Source: Burkholderia sp. Ax-1719
GTDB taxonomy: Bacteria; Pseudomonadota; Gammaproteobacteria; Burkholderiales; Burkholderiaceae
Direction of reading: 5' to 3'
Length of the DNA stretch: 64,000 nucleotides
Assembly (NCBI RefSeq): GCF_011753055.1
Contig: NZ_VWWJ01000029.1
Coordinates: 24,612 to 88,611 of the forward strand
The first letter of the stretch is position 1; each line of letters starts with the position of its first letter. This document shows positions 24,168-32,415 of this stretch, piece by piece. Under the pieces are notes generated by a model. The model made no database searches, had not been told where the DNA came from, and worked only from the letters and a program-made list of their open reading frames with translations. Made by a program: the position numbers and the translations under genes.

Positions 24168-27100
24168 ATGAGCCGCCCGTCGGTCCGTTTTCCTGTTCGC
24201 GCCACCGGTGCCGGTTCGATCTGGCGGTGGGTCAAATGGGGTTTCATCGTCGCGTTTCTGGCTGCCATAGTCATATTGGCGCGCATCGTCCAGATCGAGA
24301 TCGATACCTCCCGGCTTCAGGCGCGCTATCTCTCCGAACTCACACGCGACATCGGCTTCACAGTCGAAAGCGGGCCGAGTCACAACGTTCAATTCCCCAC
24401 TACCAACGGCCCCTACGACGTGCGGCTGGGTTACGCGCAGTTGCCGTCGTTCACCGAGCGGCTTACGCAGCGCGGTTTCACCATCGCGGCGCAGGCGCGT
24501 GATTCAGAACGCATGATCCAGCTCGCGCAGGATGGTCTTTTCCTGCCCTTCGAGGAAAAGGATCAGGCCGGCATCGTGCTGCGCGACGCCAATGGCGGGA
24601 CGCTGTTTCACACGCGCTATCCACAGCGCGCATACGAGAGCTTCGACGCCGTGCCGCCGCTCGTGCGCGACTCGCTGCTCTTTATCGAAGACAAATATCT
24701 GCTGGCGGCCGACCAGCCGAACCGCAATCCTGCTATCGACTGGGGACGCTTTAGCCGCGCGCTGGTCGATCAGGGCGCGCGCATCGTCAATCGTCATCAG
24801 CAGACGCCTGGCGGCAGTACGCTTGCCACGCAGATCGAGAAGTTCCGCCACTCGGCGGGCGGACGCACCGCCACGCCGCCCGAGAAGCTGCGCCAGATTG
24901 CGTCGGCTTCCGTGCGCGCGTACCTCGACGGCCCGCAGACGATGCCGGCGCGCCAGCAGATTCTGGTTCACTACCTGAATTCCGTGCCGCTTTCGGCGAA
25001 GGCGGGCATCGGCGAGGTGAGCGGTATCGGCGATGGTCTTGCCGCCTGGTACGGGCGCGATTTCCGCGACGTGAACCGCATCCTGCGCGAGCCGGTGTCG
25101 AGCACGACGCTCGACGAGCAGGCGCTGGCCTTCCGCCAGGTGCTTTCGCTGCTGATTGCGCAGCGCGCGCCGTCGTATTTCCTGCAGAAGAACAACGACG
25201 CGCTTGCCAGGCTGACGGATAGTTATCTGCGCCTGCTCGCCAGCGGCGGCGTGATCTCGCCCGCGCTGCGCGACGCCGCGCTCGCCACGCAGCTTACGCT
25301 CGACCGTTCGAAACCTGCGCCGCGGCCGCCGGCGTCGTATGTGGATCGCAAGGCGGTGCTGACGTTGCGTACGCAGTTGATGCAGGCGCTCGGTCTGAAG
25401 ACGCTCTACGATCTGGACCGTCTCGACCTCACCGCCACCGCGACGCTCGACGACGCCGTGCAGCAGGCCGTGAGCGACCGTCTCGCCGATGCCGCGACCA
25501 AGGACGGCGCGCGCGAAGCGGGCCTCGTAGGCTTCGAGATGCTGAAGCCCTCCGACGATCCGTCGAAGATCGCCTATAGCTTTACGCTGTTCGAGCGCAG
25601 CAACGGCGAAAACCTCGTGCGCGTGCAGACCGACAGCGTGAATCAGCCCTTCGACATCAATTCGGGCGCGCGTCTGAATCTGGGTTCGACGGCCAAGCTG
25701 CGCACGATCATCACGTATCTGCAGATCGTCACCGCGTTGCATGACAAGTACGCGAACGAAGATGCGAAGACGCTGCGCGCCATGCTCCCGCAGGTCGATC
25801 CGAGCGATGCACTTACGCGCTGGGCGATCGACTATCTGTCGAAGACGCAGGACCGTTCCCTCGACGCGATGCTCGAAGAAGCGGTGCAGCGCAAGTATTC
25901 GGCGAATCCGGGCGAAACTTTTTATACCGGTGGCGGCGCGCAGAGCTTCAACAATTTCGAATCGAGCGATAACGCGCAGATTCTCACGGTGCAGCGCGCC
26001 TTCCAGCATTCGGTGAATCTCGTGTTCGTGCGCCTGATGCGCGATATCGTGCACTACGAAATGATTCAGACGTCGGGTCCGCCTTCGGTGTGGCTTGACG
26101 ATCCTGTGGCGCGCAACCGCTATCTCACGCAATTCGTCGATGGCGAAAGCCAGGTGTATATGAAGCGCTTCTATATGCGCTATCAAGGCAAGAGCAGCGA
26201 CGACGCGCTGGCGCTGCTGCTGCAACACACCCGTAAAGGACCGGCGCGCATCGCCACCGTGCTGCGCAGCGTGAACCCGGACGGCAAGCAGGACTGGTTC
26301 AACGCGCAGATGCGCGCGCAGCTCAAGAACACCAAGTTCCAGTGGCTGGACGACGAAGATCTCGCGAAGTATTACGACAAGTACCAGATCGACAAATTCA
26401 ACCTCAACGATCGCGGTTATATCGCGGGCATCCATCCGCTCGAATTGTGGCTGCTCAACTATCAGCGCGCGCATCCGGATGCAACGCTCGCGCAGGTCCA
26501 GCAGCAAAGCCGCGATGTGCGTCTCTATACGTACAAGTGGCTGTTCAAGACGCGCTATCACGCGACGCAGGACCGCCGTATCCGCCGCATGATCGAATTG
26601 CAGGCCTATGATGCGATCGGCAAATCGTGGCGCGCGCTGGGCTATCCGTTCGACAGCATCACGCCGTCTTATGGCGCGGCGATTGGCGCATCGGGCGACC
26701 GTCCGGCGGCGCTGGCCTATCTGATCGGCCTCGTGTCGAGCGATGGCGAAAAGCTGCCGACGCATAGCTTCGAATCGCTCGACTTCGCGCGCGGCACGCC
26801 GTATGAAACGCGCTTCGTGCATGCGTCCACGCCGCCGCAGCCCTTGATTTCGCCGCAGATCGCCAAGGTGACGCGCGAGCTGCTGAGCTCGGTGGTGGAA
26901 GGCGGCACGGCCAAACGTCTCGCCGACGGCATGCCGATGCCCGACGGCAAGATGCTGCCGGTCTACGGCAAGACGGGCACGGGCGACCAGCGCTTCAACG
27001 TCTATGCGCCGGGTGCGCGTCTGATCGAATCGCGTAAGGTGAACCGCAGCGCAACCTTCGTATTTGTGATTGGCGACCGCTTCTACGGCACGCTGACGGC

Positions 27101-27401
27101 GTGGGTGCATGAGCCGTATGCAGCGCGCTACAGCTTCACCAGCGCGCTCTCCGTGCAATTGCTGAAATCGCTGGCGCCGGTGCTGCAACCGCTGCTGGAG
27201 GACAAGAGCGCGCCGAAGGACGGTAAGCTCAAGACCGCGACCCAGCCGCCGCAAGTGACGCTGATCGACACCGAAACGGGCGCGACGCAGCAGGTCAGCT
27301 GGACGCAGCTCACGCGCGCATCGAATCCCGGCTGGAGCAGCACGATGCCTGGTTTCTATTCGGAAGCCGAAACGTCGTTGAAGGCATCGGCGGGAGATTG
27401 A
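24168..27401 (+). CDS. Large bifunctional penicillin-binding-like protein (GT51 plus transpeptidase)
   Basis: A 1077-residue envelope enzyme. One N-terminal membrane anchor (about 24-42), then a glycosyltransferase-51 domain: LLFIEDKYLL with catalytic Glu174, the GGSTLATQIEKF block, and ILVHYLNSVPLS. A transpeptidase domain follows with S507-T-A-K510, S615-V-N617 and K935-T-G937. The interval from SxN to KTG is about 318 residues, much longer than the roughly 125 in E. coli PBP1b, so the catalytic domain carries a large insertion (about 640-880, Tyr/Asp/Lys/Arg-rich). The GT51 helix before ILVHYLN is also divergent (LDGPQTMPARQQIL). Probably polymerises and cross-links peptidoglycan, but it is not a standard PBP1a/1b. 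Confidence 0.85.
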   Translation: MSRPSVRFPVRATGAGSIWRWVKWGFIVAFLAAIVILARIVQIEIDTSRLQARYLSELTRDIGFTVESGPSHNVQFPTTNGPYDVRLGYAQLPSFTERLTQRGFTIAAQARDSERMIQLAQDGLFLPFEEKDQAGIVLRDANGGTLFHTRYPQRAYESFDAVPPLVRDSLLFIEDKYLLAADQPNRNPAIDWGRFSRALVDQGARIVNRHQQTPGGSTLATQIEKFRHSAGGRTATPPEKLRQIASASVRAYLDGPQTMPARQQILVHYLNSVPLSAKAGIGEVSGIGDGLAAWYGRDFRDVNRILREPVSSTTLDEQALAFRQVLSLLIAQRAPSYFLQKNNDALARLTDSYLRLLASGGVISPALRDAALATQLTLDRSKPAPRPPASYVDRKAVLTLRTQLMQALGLKTLYDLDRLDLTATATLDDAVQQAVSDRLADAATKDGAREAGLVGFEMLKPSDDPSKIAYSFTLFERSNGENLVRVQTDSVNQPFDINSGARLNLGSTAKLRTIITYLQIVTALHDKYANEDAKTLRAMLPQVDPSDALTRWAIDYLSKTQDRSLDAMLEEAVQRKYSANPGETFYTGGGAQSFNNFESSDNAQILTVQRAFQHSVNLVFVRLMRDIVHYEMIQTSGPPSVWLDDPVARNRYLTQFVDGESQVYMKRFYMRYQGKSSDDALALLLQHTRKGPARIATVLRSVNPDGKQDWFNAQMRAQLKNTKFQWLDDEDLAKYYDKYQIDKFNLNDRGYIAGIHPLELWLLNYQRAHPDATLAQVQQQSRDVRLYTYKWLFKTRYHATQDRRIRRMIELQAYDAIGKSWRALGYPFDSITPSYGAAIGASGDRPAALAYLIGLVSSDGEKLPTHSFESLDFARGTPYETRFVHASTPPQPLISPQIAKVTRELLSSVVEGGTAKRLADGMPMPDGKMLPVYGKTGTGDQRFNVYAPGARLIESRKVNRSATFVFVIGDRFYGTLTAWVHEPYAARYSFTSALSVQLLKSLAPVLQPLLEDKSAPKDGKLKTATQPPQVTLIDTETGATQQVSWTQLTRASNPGWSSTMPGFYSEAETSLKASAGD

Positions 27402-27432
27402 TGGCGGTTTGAGCGGGCGCGATGCCGCAATG

Positions 27433-27468
27433 AAAAAGGCCTGAACGTCTGACGGCGTTCAGGCCTTT
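27433..27468. terminator. Bidirectional rho-independent terminator
   Basis: AAAGGCCTGAACG / CGTTCAGGCCTTT with an eight-base loop, extended by A's on the left, between the PBP-like gene (+) and the glycine-zipper lipoprotein gene (-). Confidence 0.85.
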
Positions 27469-27472
27469 CGCA

Positions 27473-28000
27473 TTAGTAAGCGCCCGCGGGCGGCGGGGGC
27501 GCGGAGCCCGGCGGCGGAGGCGGTAGATAACGCTGTTGCGGCTGATAGGTCTGATACGGTTGCTGCGTCTGCATGCGGCCCGCGACCGGAATGCGGTTGC
27601 CGTTCGCGTACATGCACTGCAGGTAGGCGTAGTCATAGCGGCGCTGCACGTCCCACGCGGAACCCTGTGCGTTGCCCATGCCCACTGCGCTGCCAGCCAG
27701 CAGACCCGCGCCTGCGCCAATCGCCGCGCCCTGGCCGCCGCCGAACGCAGCGCCGGCGGCCGCGCCGAGCGCCGTGCCCACCACGGCGCTGCCCACCGCC
27801 GAGTTGGTCGCCGCCTGGTTGGTGGAAACGCCGCCGGTTTGCTGGAAGGCGAACTGGCGGCAGTTGTAGTCGTCGTTGCGGAACTGGTCGAAGCTCTTGC
27901 CGGTGCCCGGCAGAGCCATCACGCTCGGGCCGGTTGGCACCACGGCGCACGCGCTCAGGAGGCCAGCCGCGGCGAGCAGCGCGAAATAAGTCGGTTTCAT
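27473..28000 (-). CDS. Glycine-zipper outer-membrane lipoprotein
   Basis: A 175-residue lipoprotein: signal peptide ending in lipobox LLSAC (MKPTYFALLAAAGLLSAC). A conserved segment with SFDQFRNDDYNCRQFAFQQT is followed by a long Gly/Ala zipper (AVVGTALGAAAGAAFGGGQG, AAIGAGAGLLAGSAVGMGNA) that may insert into the membrane. The C-terminus is Gln/Tyr/Pro-rich with a polyproline tail. Cysteines also occur in DYNCRQF and YLQCMYANG, a pattern common in Burkholderia YMGG-type lipoproteins. Start at 28000 (ATG), not 28072. It lies 20 bases after another exported-protein gene on the same strand, probably co-transcribed. Confidence 0.82.
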   Translation of the reverse strand: MKPTYFALLAAAGLLSACAVVPTGPSVMALPGTGKSFDQFRNDDYNCRQFAFQQTGGVSTNQAATNSAVGSAVVGTALGAAAGAAFGGGQGAAIGAGAGLLAGSAVGMGNAQGSAWDVQRRYDYAYLQCMYANGNRIPVAGRMQTQQPYQTYQPQQRYLPPPPPGSAPPPPAGAY

Positions 28001-28020
28001 GTGCGGTTCGATCTCGTCAG

Positions 28021-28425
28021 TCAGTTCGACGGCGCAGGTTGGGCCGGCACCGAGCGCCAGCCCGACGAGCACTGCTTCACGTACGGGTAGTAGGTTTTGG
28101 ACGCGTCGCAGTAGTACCAGGTGTCGCTGTTGTCGCTCGCGTTGGGCGAATCGGCCGGGCCTTGCTGGTAGTTACCTTGGTAGTTACCTTGATAATTGCC
28201 CGCAGAGGTTTGCGGCTGACCCTGCTCGACATAGTCCGGCGCTTCGGGCGGCGGCGCGACGATCACGGGCGGCGGCGGTCCCCAGTAGTACGGCACGGGC
28301 GCAACCGGATAGTAATAAGGCACACCGCCGCCAATAAAGACGCCGACGCGCGCCGCCTGCGCCGCGCCACTCGCACAGGCGATGGCAGCAACCGCGGCCC
28401 CAAGTATCAATTTCGACCTTCTCAC
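28021..28425 (-). CDS. Exported Pro/Tyr-rich hypothetical protein
   Basis: A 134-residue protein starting with GTG at 28425 behind GGAG seven bases upstream. Signal peptide MRRSKLILGAAVAAIACASG ending AAQA, then ARVGVFIGGGVPYYYPVAPV, a Pro-rich stretch, a triple NYQG repeat and a C-terminal domain with two Cys (WYYCDASKTYYPYVKQCSSG) that resembles the end of other Burkholderia periplasmic proteins. Function unknown. It precedes the glycine-zipper lipoprotein gene on the same strand. Confidence 0.78.
   Translation of the reverse strand: MRRSKLILGAAVAAIACASGAAQAARVGVFIGGGVPYYYPVAPVPYYWGPPPPVIVAPPPEAPDYVEQGQPQTSAGNYQGNYQGNYQQGPADSPNASDNSDTWYYCDASKTYYPYVKQCSSGWRSVPAQPAPSN
28169..28192. repeat. 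12-bp tandem repeat encoding NYQG
   Basis: TAGTTACCTTGG directly followed by TAGTTACCTTGA and a degenerate third unit, giving NYQGNYQGNY in the exported protein. An in-frame length-variable coding repeat. Confidence 0.85.
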
Positions 28426-29044
28426 AACGTTCTCCAGAACGGATGGGTTCGGGCAATCGGGCTGGCGGACGGTGTCCCGCACGGTCGTGCCCTTGCATCT
28501 TTCAACGCTAAGTCATCGTAGGGCGCAAGGCAATTACGGGAGTTGCGCTGTTTTTTCGAGTTGTTACAACGGAAAGACAAGCGGGCCGCGACGGCCTGGC
28601 GTTGCGCGCCGAACGGCGTGCAAGCTGCGGCTTCGTGGCCCGATCCATCGGCTTCGTACGACTGGATGCGCGAACAGGGCCGAATTCGTGCGGCAGCGTC
28701 TTGTAATAATTGGACATGGTGTTGTCCATCGCGGTGCAGCGTTCCGGCAACGCGCTTCCCCGATTTGCGATCTGCATATTCGCGTTCGGTAAGCCCGAAC
28801 GGCCCATTGGGTTTTTTATGGTCGAAATAGAGAATTTGCGCTTAATCGGCGAGTGATTTTATTGAAACTACGGCTTGCGAATTTCAATGCCAACATAAAA
28901 AAATTGCGGCGCGAGCGATTTTGTGACCCTATATATTCATCGTGTGCCATTTTCTGGAAAGGATTTGAAAGAGAATAAAAATCGCTCCATGTCGAGGCCC
29001 GAAAATACGGGAAAGATAACGTTTGCATTAGAGAAAACCCCTGG

Positions 29045-29072
29045 TCAAGCCCTATACTAAGCGGGCCGTTAT
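29045..29072 (+). promoter_or_regulatory. Candidate FliA (sigma28) promoter
   Basis: TCAAGCCC (29045-29052), 12-base spacer, GCCGTTAT (29065-29072). This resembles the flagellar/chemotaxis promoter consensus (TAAAGTTT-N11-GCCGATAA, with TCAAG-type -35 boxes in betaproteobacteria). It would give a leader of about 210 bases before the receptor gene. Confidence 0.5.
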
Positions 29073-29128
29073 AGCGCTGGTAGGGAAAGCCAATTTATTG
29101 GCGTTGGATTCTATGTCTTAAAACGATT

Positions 29129-29164
29129 CGGCCAGGTCGAACAAATCGATCGGCCAGGCCGAAC
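29129..29164. repeat. Direct repeat with 22-bp period before the receptor gene
   Basis: CGGCCAGGTCGAAC (29129-29142) and CGGCCAGGCCGAAC (29151-29164), 13 of 14 identical, two helical turns apart. A likely double site for a DNA-binding protein in the leader of the chemosensory operon. Confidence 0.55.
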
Positions 29165-29289
29165 GGCAATAAACACATTACAAAATGCACTGAGAGAGCG
29201 CCTGCAATGAAAGCAATGGCTTGCAGGCCTTACGCGTGACTTCGCCCAGATAGCGACAGCTCGCGAACCACAAAACTACGAGGGAAACG

Positions 29290-30987
29290 ATGGAACATTC
29301 GACGCCGGACCGTGAGCTCGAACTGGTCGAACTGAGCGCGGTGAGCGCCGCACTGAACCGGGTGCAGGCAGTGATCGAATTCGATCTGCAGGGCATCATC
29401 CTGCACGCCAACGACAACTTTCTGAAGACGCTCGGCTACACGCTGGAAGAAGTGCGCGGCAAGCACCACCGGATGTTCTGTGATCCTGAATATGCCTGCA
29501 GCGAAACCTATCGCCTGTTCTGGGAGCGTCTGGGACGCGGCGAATTCGACCGCGGCGAATACCGGCGCATGGCGCGCGACGGCCGCGAGATCTGGATCAA
29601 CGCCTCGTATAACCCGGTGATGGACAAGGAAGGCCGCCCGTACAAGGTCATCAAGTTCGCCACCGACATCACCCAGGCCAAGCAGGAGCACGCCGAATCC
29701 GCCGGACGTCTGCGCGCGATCGACAAGGCGCAGGCCGTGATCGAATTCGATACGACCGGCATCGTGCTGCAGGCGAACCAGAATTTCCTCGACACCCTGG
29801 GCTATCGTCTCGACGAAATCCAGGGCAAGCACCACCGCATGTTCTGCGAAGAAACCTACGCAGCCACGCCCGAATACCGCGAGTTCTGGGCCAAACTCAA
29901 TCGTGGCGAATACGATATGGGCCGCTACAAGCGCATCGGCAAGGGCGGCCGCGTGGTGTGGATCCAGGCGACCTACAACCCGATCTTCGACGTCAACGGC
30001 CGTCTCTACAAGGTCGTGAAGTTCGCTAACGACGTGACCGCGCAGGTCGAACTGGAAGAAAGCGTCAAGCGTCGTGCCGAAGACGACCAGCGCAAAGTCG
30101 AAAAGCTGCTCGAAACCGTGCGCAAGGCCGCAGCAGGCGATCTGAGCGGCGAAGTGGACGTGCAGGGCGACGAACCGATCGACCAGCTCGCCGCCGGCAT
30201 CAAGAGCATGATGAGCGACCTCGCGGGCGTGATCGGCAAGGTGGTGGAGTCGGCGGGCACGTTCAAGGACTCGTCGCAGGACATCGCGGCGCGTGCGGAT
30301 ACCGTCGCGGGCGGCGCACAGTTGCTGGGCGCGACCGTCGAGGAAATGAACGCGTCCATTGAGGAGCTGACCGCATCGATCAATTCGATCGCCGATAACT
30401 CGCGCGGCGCCGACCAGCTCGCCAAGGACACGCAGCAGGAAGCGGAGCGCGGCTCGAAGGCCGTCACGCGCTCGATCGAAGCGATGGAGCTGATCAACCG
30501 CTCGTCGGAAGACATCGGCGAAATCATCAAGGTAATTGGCGAGATCGCCAGCCAGACCAATCTGCTCGCTTTCAATGCCGCAATCGAAGCCGCGCGCGCG
30601 GGCGAGCACGGCTTGGGCTTCTCGGTGGTTGCCGATGAAGTGCGCAAGCTCGCAGAACGCTCCTCGCAGGCAACCAAGGAAATCTCCAAGCTCATCAACG
30701 AGTCGGTCAAGCGCGTGGCGCAAGGCAGCGAAATTTCGAAGCAGGCCGGCGAAGCGTTCGAGCGCATCCTGAGCGGCGTGAGCCGAACCACCCAGGCGAT
30801 CTCCGAAATCTCCTGCGGCGCGGACGAGCAACTGATCGCCGCGCGCGAAGTGGCCGCGGCGATCCAGCAGGTGGCCGAGGAGACGGAGAAGTCGGCCGGC
30901 GCCTGCGACACCATTGCCCGTGCGGCTGCCACCCTCAAGGGCGGCGCCGAAGGCCTCGACAAGACCGTCGCGCGTTTCGTCGTCTGA
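29290..30987 (+). CDS. Soluble PAS-PAS methyl-accepting chemotaxis protein (Aer/BdlA-like)
   Basis: A 565-residue cytoplasmic chemoreceptor without membrane segments. Two tandem PAS domains (about 20-135 and 140-255) are near duplicates: both contain QAVIEFD, NFL-TLGY, GKHHRMFC and YNP-[VI] blocks. They are followed by a linker and the methyl-accepting signalling domain, with hairpin tip VIGEIASQTNLLAFNAAIEA and ARAGEHGLGFSVVADEVRKL. The layout matches BdlA of P. aeruginosa and cytosolic Aer-type receptors, which usually bind heme or FAD to sense oxygen or redox. No C-terminal CheR-binding pentapeptide is present (ends TVARFVV). First gene of the operon with cheR, cheD and a triple-CheW gene. 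Confidence 0.93.
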   Translation: MEHSTPDRELELVELSAVSAALNRVQAVIEFDLQGIILHANDNFLKTLGYTLEEVRGKHHRMFCDPEYACSETYRLFWERLGRGEFDRGEYRRMARDGREIWINASYNPVMDKEGRPYKVIKFATDITQAKQEHAESAGRLRAIDKAQAVIEFDTTGIVLQANQNFLDTLGYRLDEIQGKHHRMFCEETYAATPEYREFWAKLNRGEYDMGRYKRIGKGGRVVWIQATYNPIFDVNGRLYKVVKFANDVTAQVELEESVKRRAEDDQRKVEKLLETVRKAAAGDLSGEVDVQGDEPIDQLAAGIKSMMSDLAGVIGKVVESAGTFKDSSQDIAARADTVAGGAQLLGATVEEMNASIEELTASINSIADNSRGADQLAKDTQQEAERGSKAVTRSIEAMELINRSSEDIGEIIKVIGEIASQTNLLAFNAAIEAARAGEHGLGFSVVADEVRKLAERSSQATKEISKLINESVKRVAQGSEISKQAGEAFERILSGVSRTTQAISEISCGADEQLIAAREVAAAIQQVAEETEKSAGACDTIARAAATLKGGAEGLDKTVARFVV

Positions 30988-31006
30988 CGGCGCGGGGAGC
31001 ACGGCA

Positions 31007-31858
31007 ATGGATATCGATAAGGATGTCGAAGCATCAGTGCAGCGCGCACTGATCGAACAGGTGCGCCGTCATACTGGCATTGCGATGAACGAGCGCAAGT
31101 GGACCATGCTCAAGGGCCGCTTGCGCCGGCGCGTGATGGCGCTCGGTCTGCCGGACTATCGCGACTACCTTCAGGTGCTCGACACGAGCAGCGAGGAAGT
31201 GCGCGATTTTATCGACCTCGTGACGACCAACGAGACTTCGTTCTTTCGTACGCCGCGCATCTGGGAATACCTGGCGCAGACCTATCTGCCGCAGTGGTAC
31301 GCGACGCATGAGGGTACGCCGCTGCGCGTGTGGTCGGCGGCGGCGTCGAGCGGCGAGGAAGCCTGGACCACCGCCATGCTGTGCGAAGAGTTCCGCGCGA
31401 GCGAGGCGGCGTTTCGCTATGCCATCGTCGGCACGGATATTTCGGACGGCATTCTGGCCAGTGCGCGGGCAGGCAGCTATCAGGGGCGCAGTATCGAAGG
31501 CCTGCGCGCCAGCCATCCCGCGCTGTTGCAGAAGTGGTTTCGCAGCGAGGGCGCGCAGGCTACCGTTAACGACGCGCTGCGTACGCACGTCTCGTTTCGT
31601 CAGCACAATCTCTATAGCGTGCCGCGCGATCTGGGCCAGTTCGATCTGGTTCTGCTGCGCAACGTGCTGATCTATTTCGATCTCGACGGGCAGCAGGCGG
31701 TGCTTGCCAATGTGCGCCGGGCGATGAAGCCCGATGCCATTCTGATCGTCGGCGAGTCGGAGTCGCTTAGCCGCGTCTCGACGGGCTTTACGTTCGAGCA
31801 GCCGCTGATTTATCGCAACAGCGATCACCGTGAGGAGCGCGACCATGAGCACGCGTGA
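31007..31858 (+). CDS. cheR: Chemotaxis protein methyltransferase CheR
   Basis: A 283-residue SAM-dependent methyltransferase that methylates receptor glutamates. All-helical N-domain (about 10-75), then the catalytic domain with NETSFFR, SAM-binding VWSAAASSGEEAW, GTDIS and LLRNVLIYFD. ATG 31007 follows GGGGAG. The upstream neighbour ends 20 bases before; the downstream cheD start overlaps the cheR end. The usual CheB methylesterase gene is not in the window. Confidence 0.94.
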   Translation: MDIDKDVEASVQRALIEQVRRHTGIAMNERKWTMLKGRLRRRVMALGLPDYRDYLQVLDTSSEEVRDFIDLVTTNETSFFRTPRIWEYLAQTYLPQWYATHEGTPLRVWSAAASSGEEAWTTAMLCEEFRASEAAFRYAIVGTDISDGILASARAGSYQGRSIEGLRASHPALLQKWFRSEGAQATVNDALRTHVSFRQHNLYSVPRDLGQFDLVLLRNVLIYFDLDGQQAVLANVRRAMKPDAILIVGESESLSRVSTGFTFEQPLIYRNSDHREERDHEHA

Positions 31859-32345
31859 CCTGCAGGTGAAGATGTGCGAGATCGCGGTGAGCAGCGGCAG
31901 CGATGCACGCGTGCTGCGCGCGACGCTGGGATCGTGCGTGGGCATCGGGCTGTTGTGGCGTGCGCGCAATACCTACGGCCTGGCACACTGCCTCTTGCCG
32001 CAGCCGGTTGGACACTCGCGCTACGCGGTACCCGGCGCGCAACTCGGCAACGGCGCCAAATACGTGGTCGATGCGTTGCCCGCGCTGATTTCGATGATGG
32101 GCGCAGAAAGCGCGCCCGACGGTGAAATCGAAGCCGTGCTGGCGGGCGGGGCCAACATGATGCAGCACCGCACTACGCTGCATGAGCCAATTGGCGACCT
32201 CAACGTGCGGATGGCCCAGCAGGTGCTGGCAGGGGCGGGCGTGCGCGTCGTTCATATGGACGTGGGCGGCGAGTGCGGGCGGCAACTGACCATCGACTGC
32301 GAGCAGCCGCATTACGCGGTGCGGCGTTTTTCGCGTCCGGCTTGA
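31845..32345 (+). CDS. cheD: Chemoreceptor glutamine deamidase CheD
   Basis: A 166-residue CheD. The catalytic Cys31 is in TLGSCVGI and His48 in GLAHCLLP, followed by the conserved EAVLAGGANM block and GDLNVRMAQQVL. CheD deamidates receptor Gln residues to methylatable Glu. The start is inside the end of cheR with its own GAGGAG site, so the pair is translationally coupled. Confidence 0.94.
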   Translation: MSTRDLQVKMCEIAVSSGSDARVLRATLGSCVGIGLLWRARNTYGLAHCLLPQPVGHSRYAVPGAQLGNGAKYVVDALPALISMMGAESAPDGEIEAVLAGGANMMQHRTTLHEPIGDLNVRMAQQVLAGAGVRVVHMDVGGECGRQLTIDCEQPHYAVRRFSRPA

Positions 32346-32415
32346 GCGGTGCGATTCTTGCGCAATACGTAAGCAACCTCGACATCACAACGCTCATTTC
32401 AAATGGAGCTTGACG

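Larger units (their letters stand above)
28426..29289. promoter_or_regulatory. 864-bp region without a convincing gene, upstream of the chemosensory operon
   Basis: Relatively A/T-rich, especially 28830-29120. A minus-strand ORF at 28508-28807 has unconvincing composition and no ribosome site and is left out. A FliA-like promoter (29045-29072) and a 22-bp-spaced direct repeat (29129-29164) lie in the last 250 bases. The 5' half holds the promoter of the minus-strand exported-protein gene. Confidence 0.5.

Noticed and set aside
24504..27254. 916-codon open frame on the minus strand opposite the PBP-like gene
   Set aside because: An antisense shadow of a GC-rich gene with an Arg/His-rich translation and no domain; the plus-strand frame has clear motifs.
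28508..28807. 99-codon minus-strand ORF in the gene-poor region
   Set aside because: No ribosome site, odd composition, no recognisable domain.
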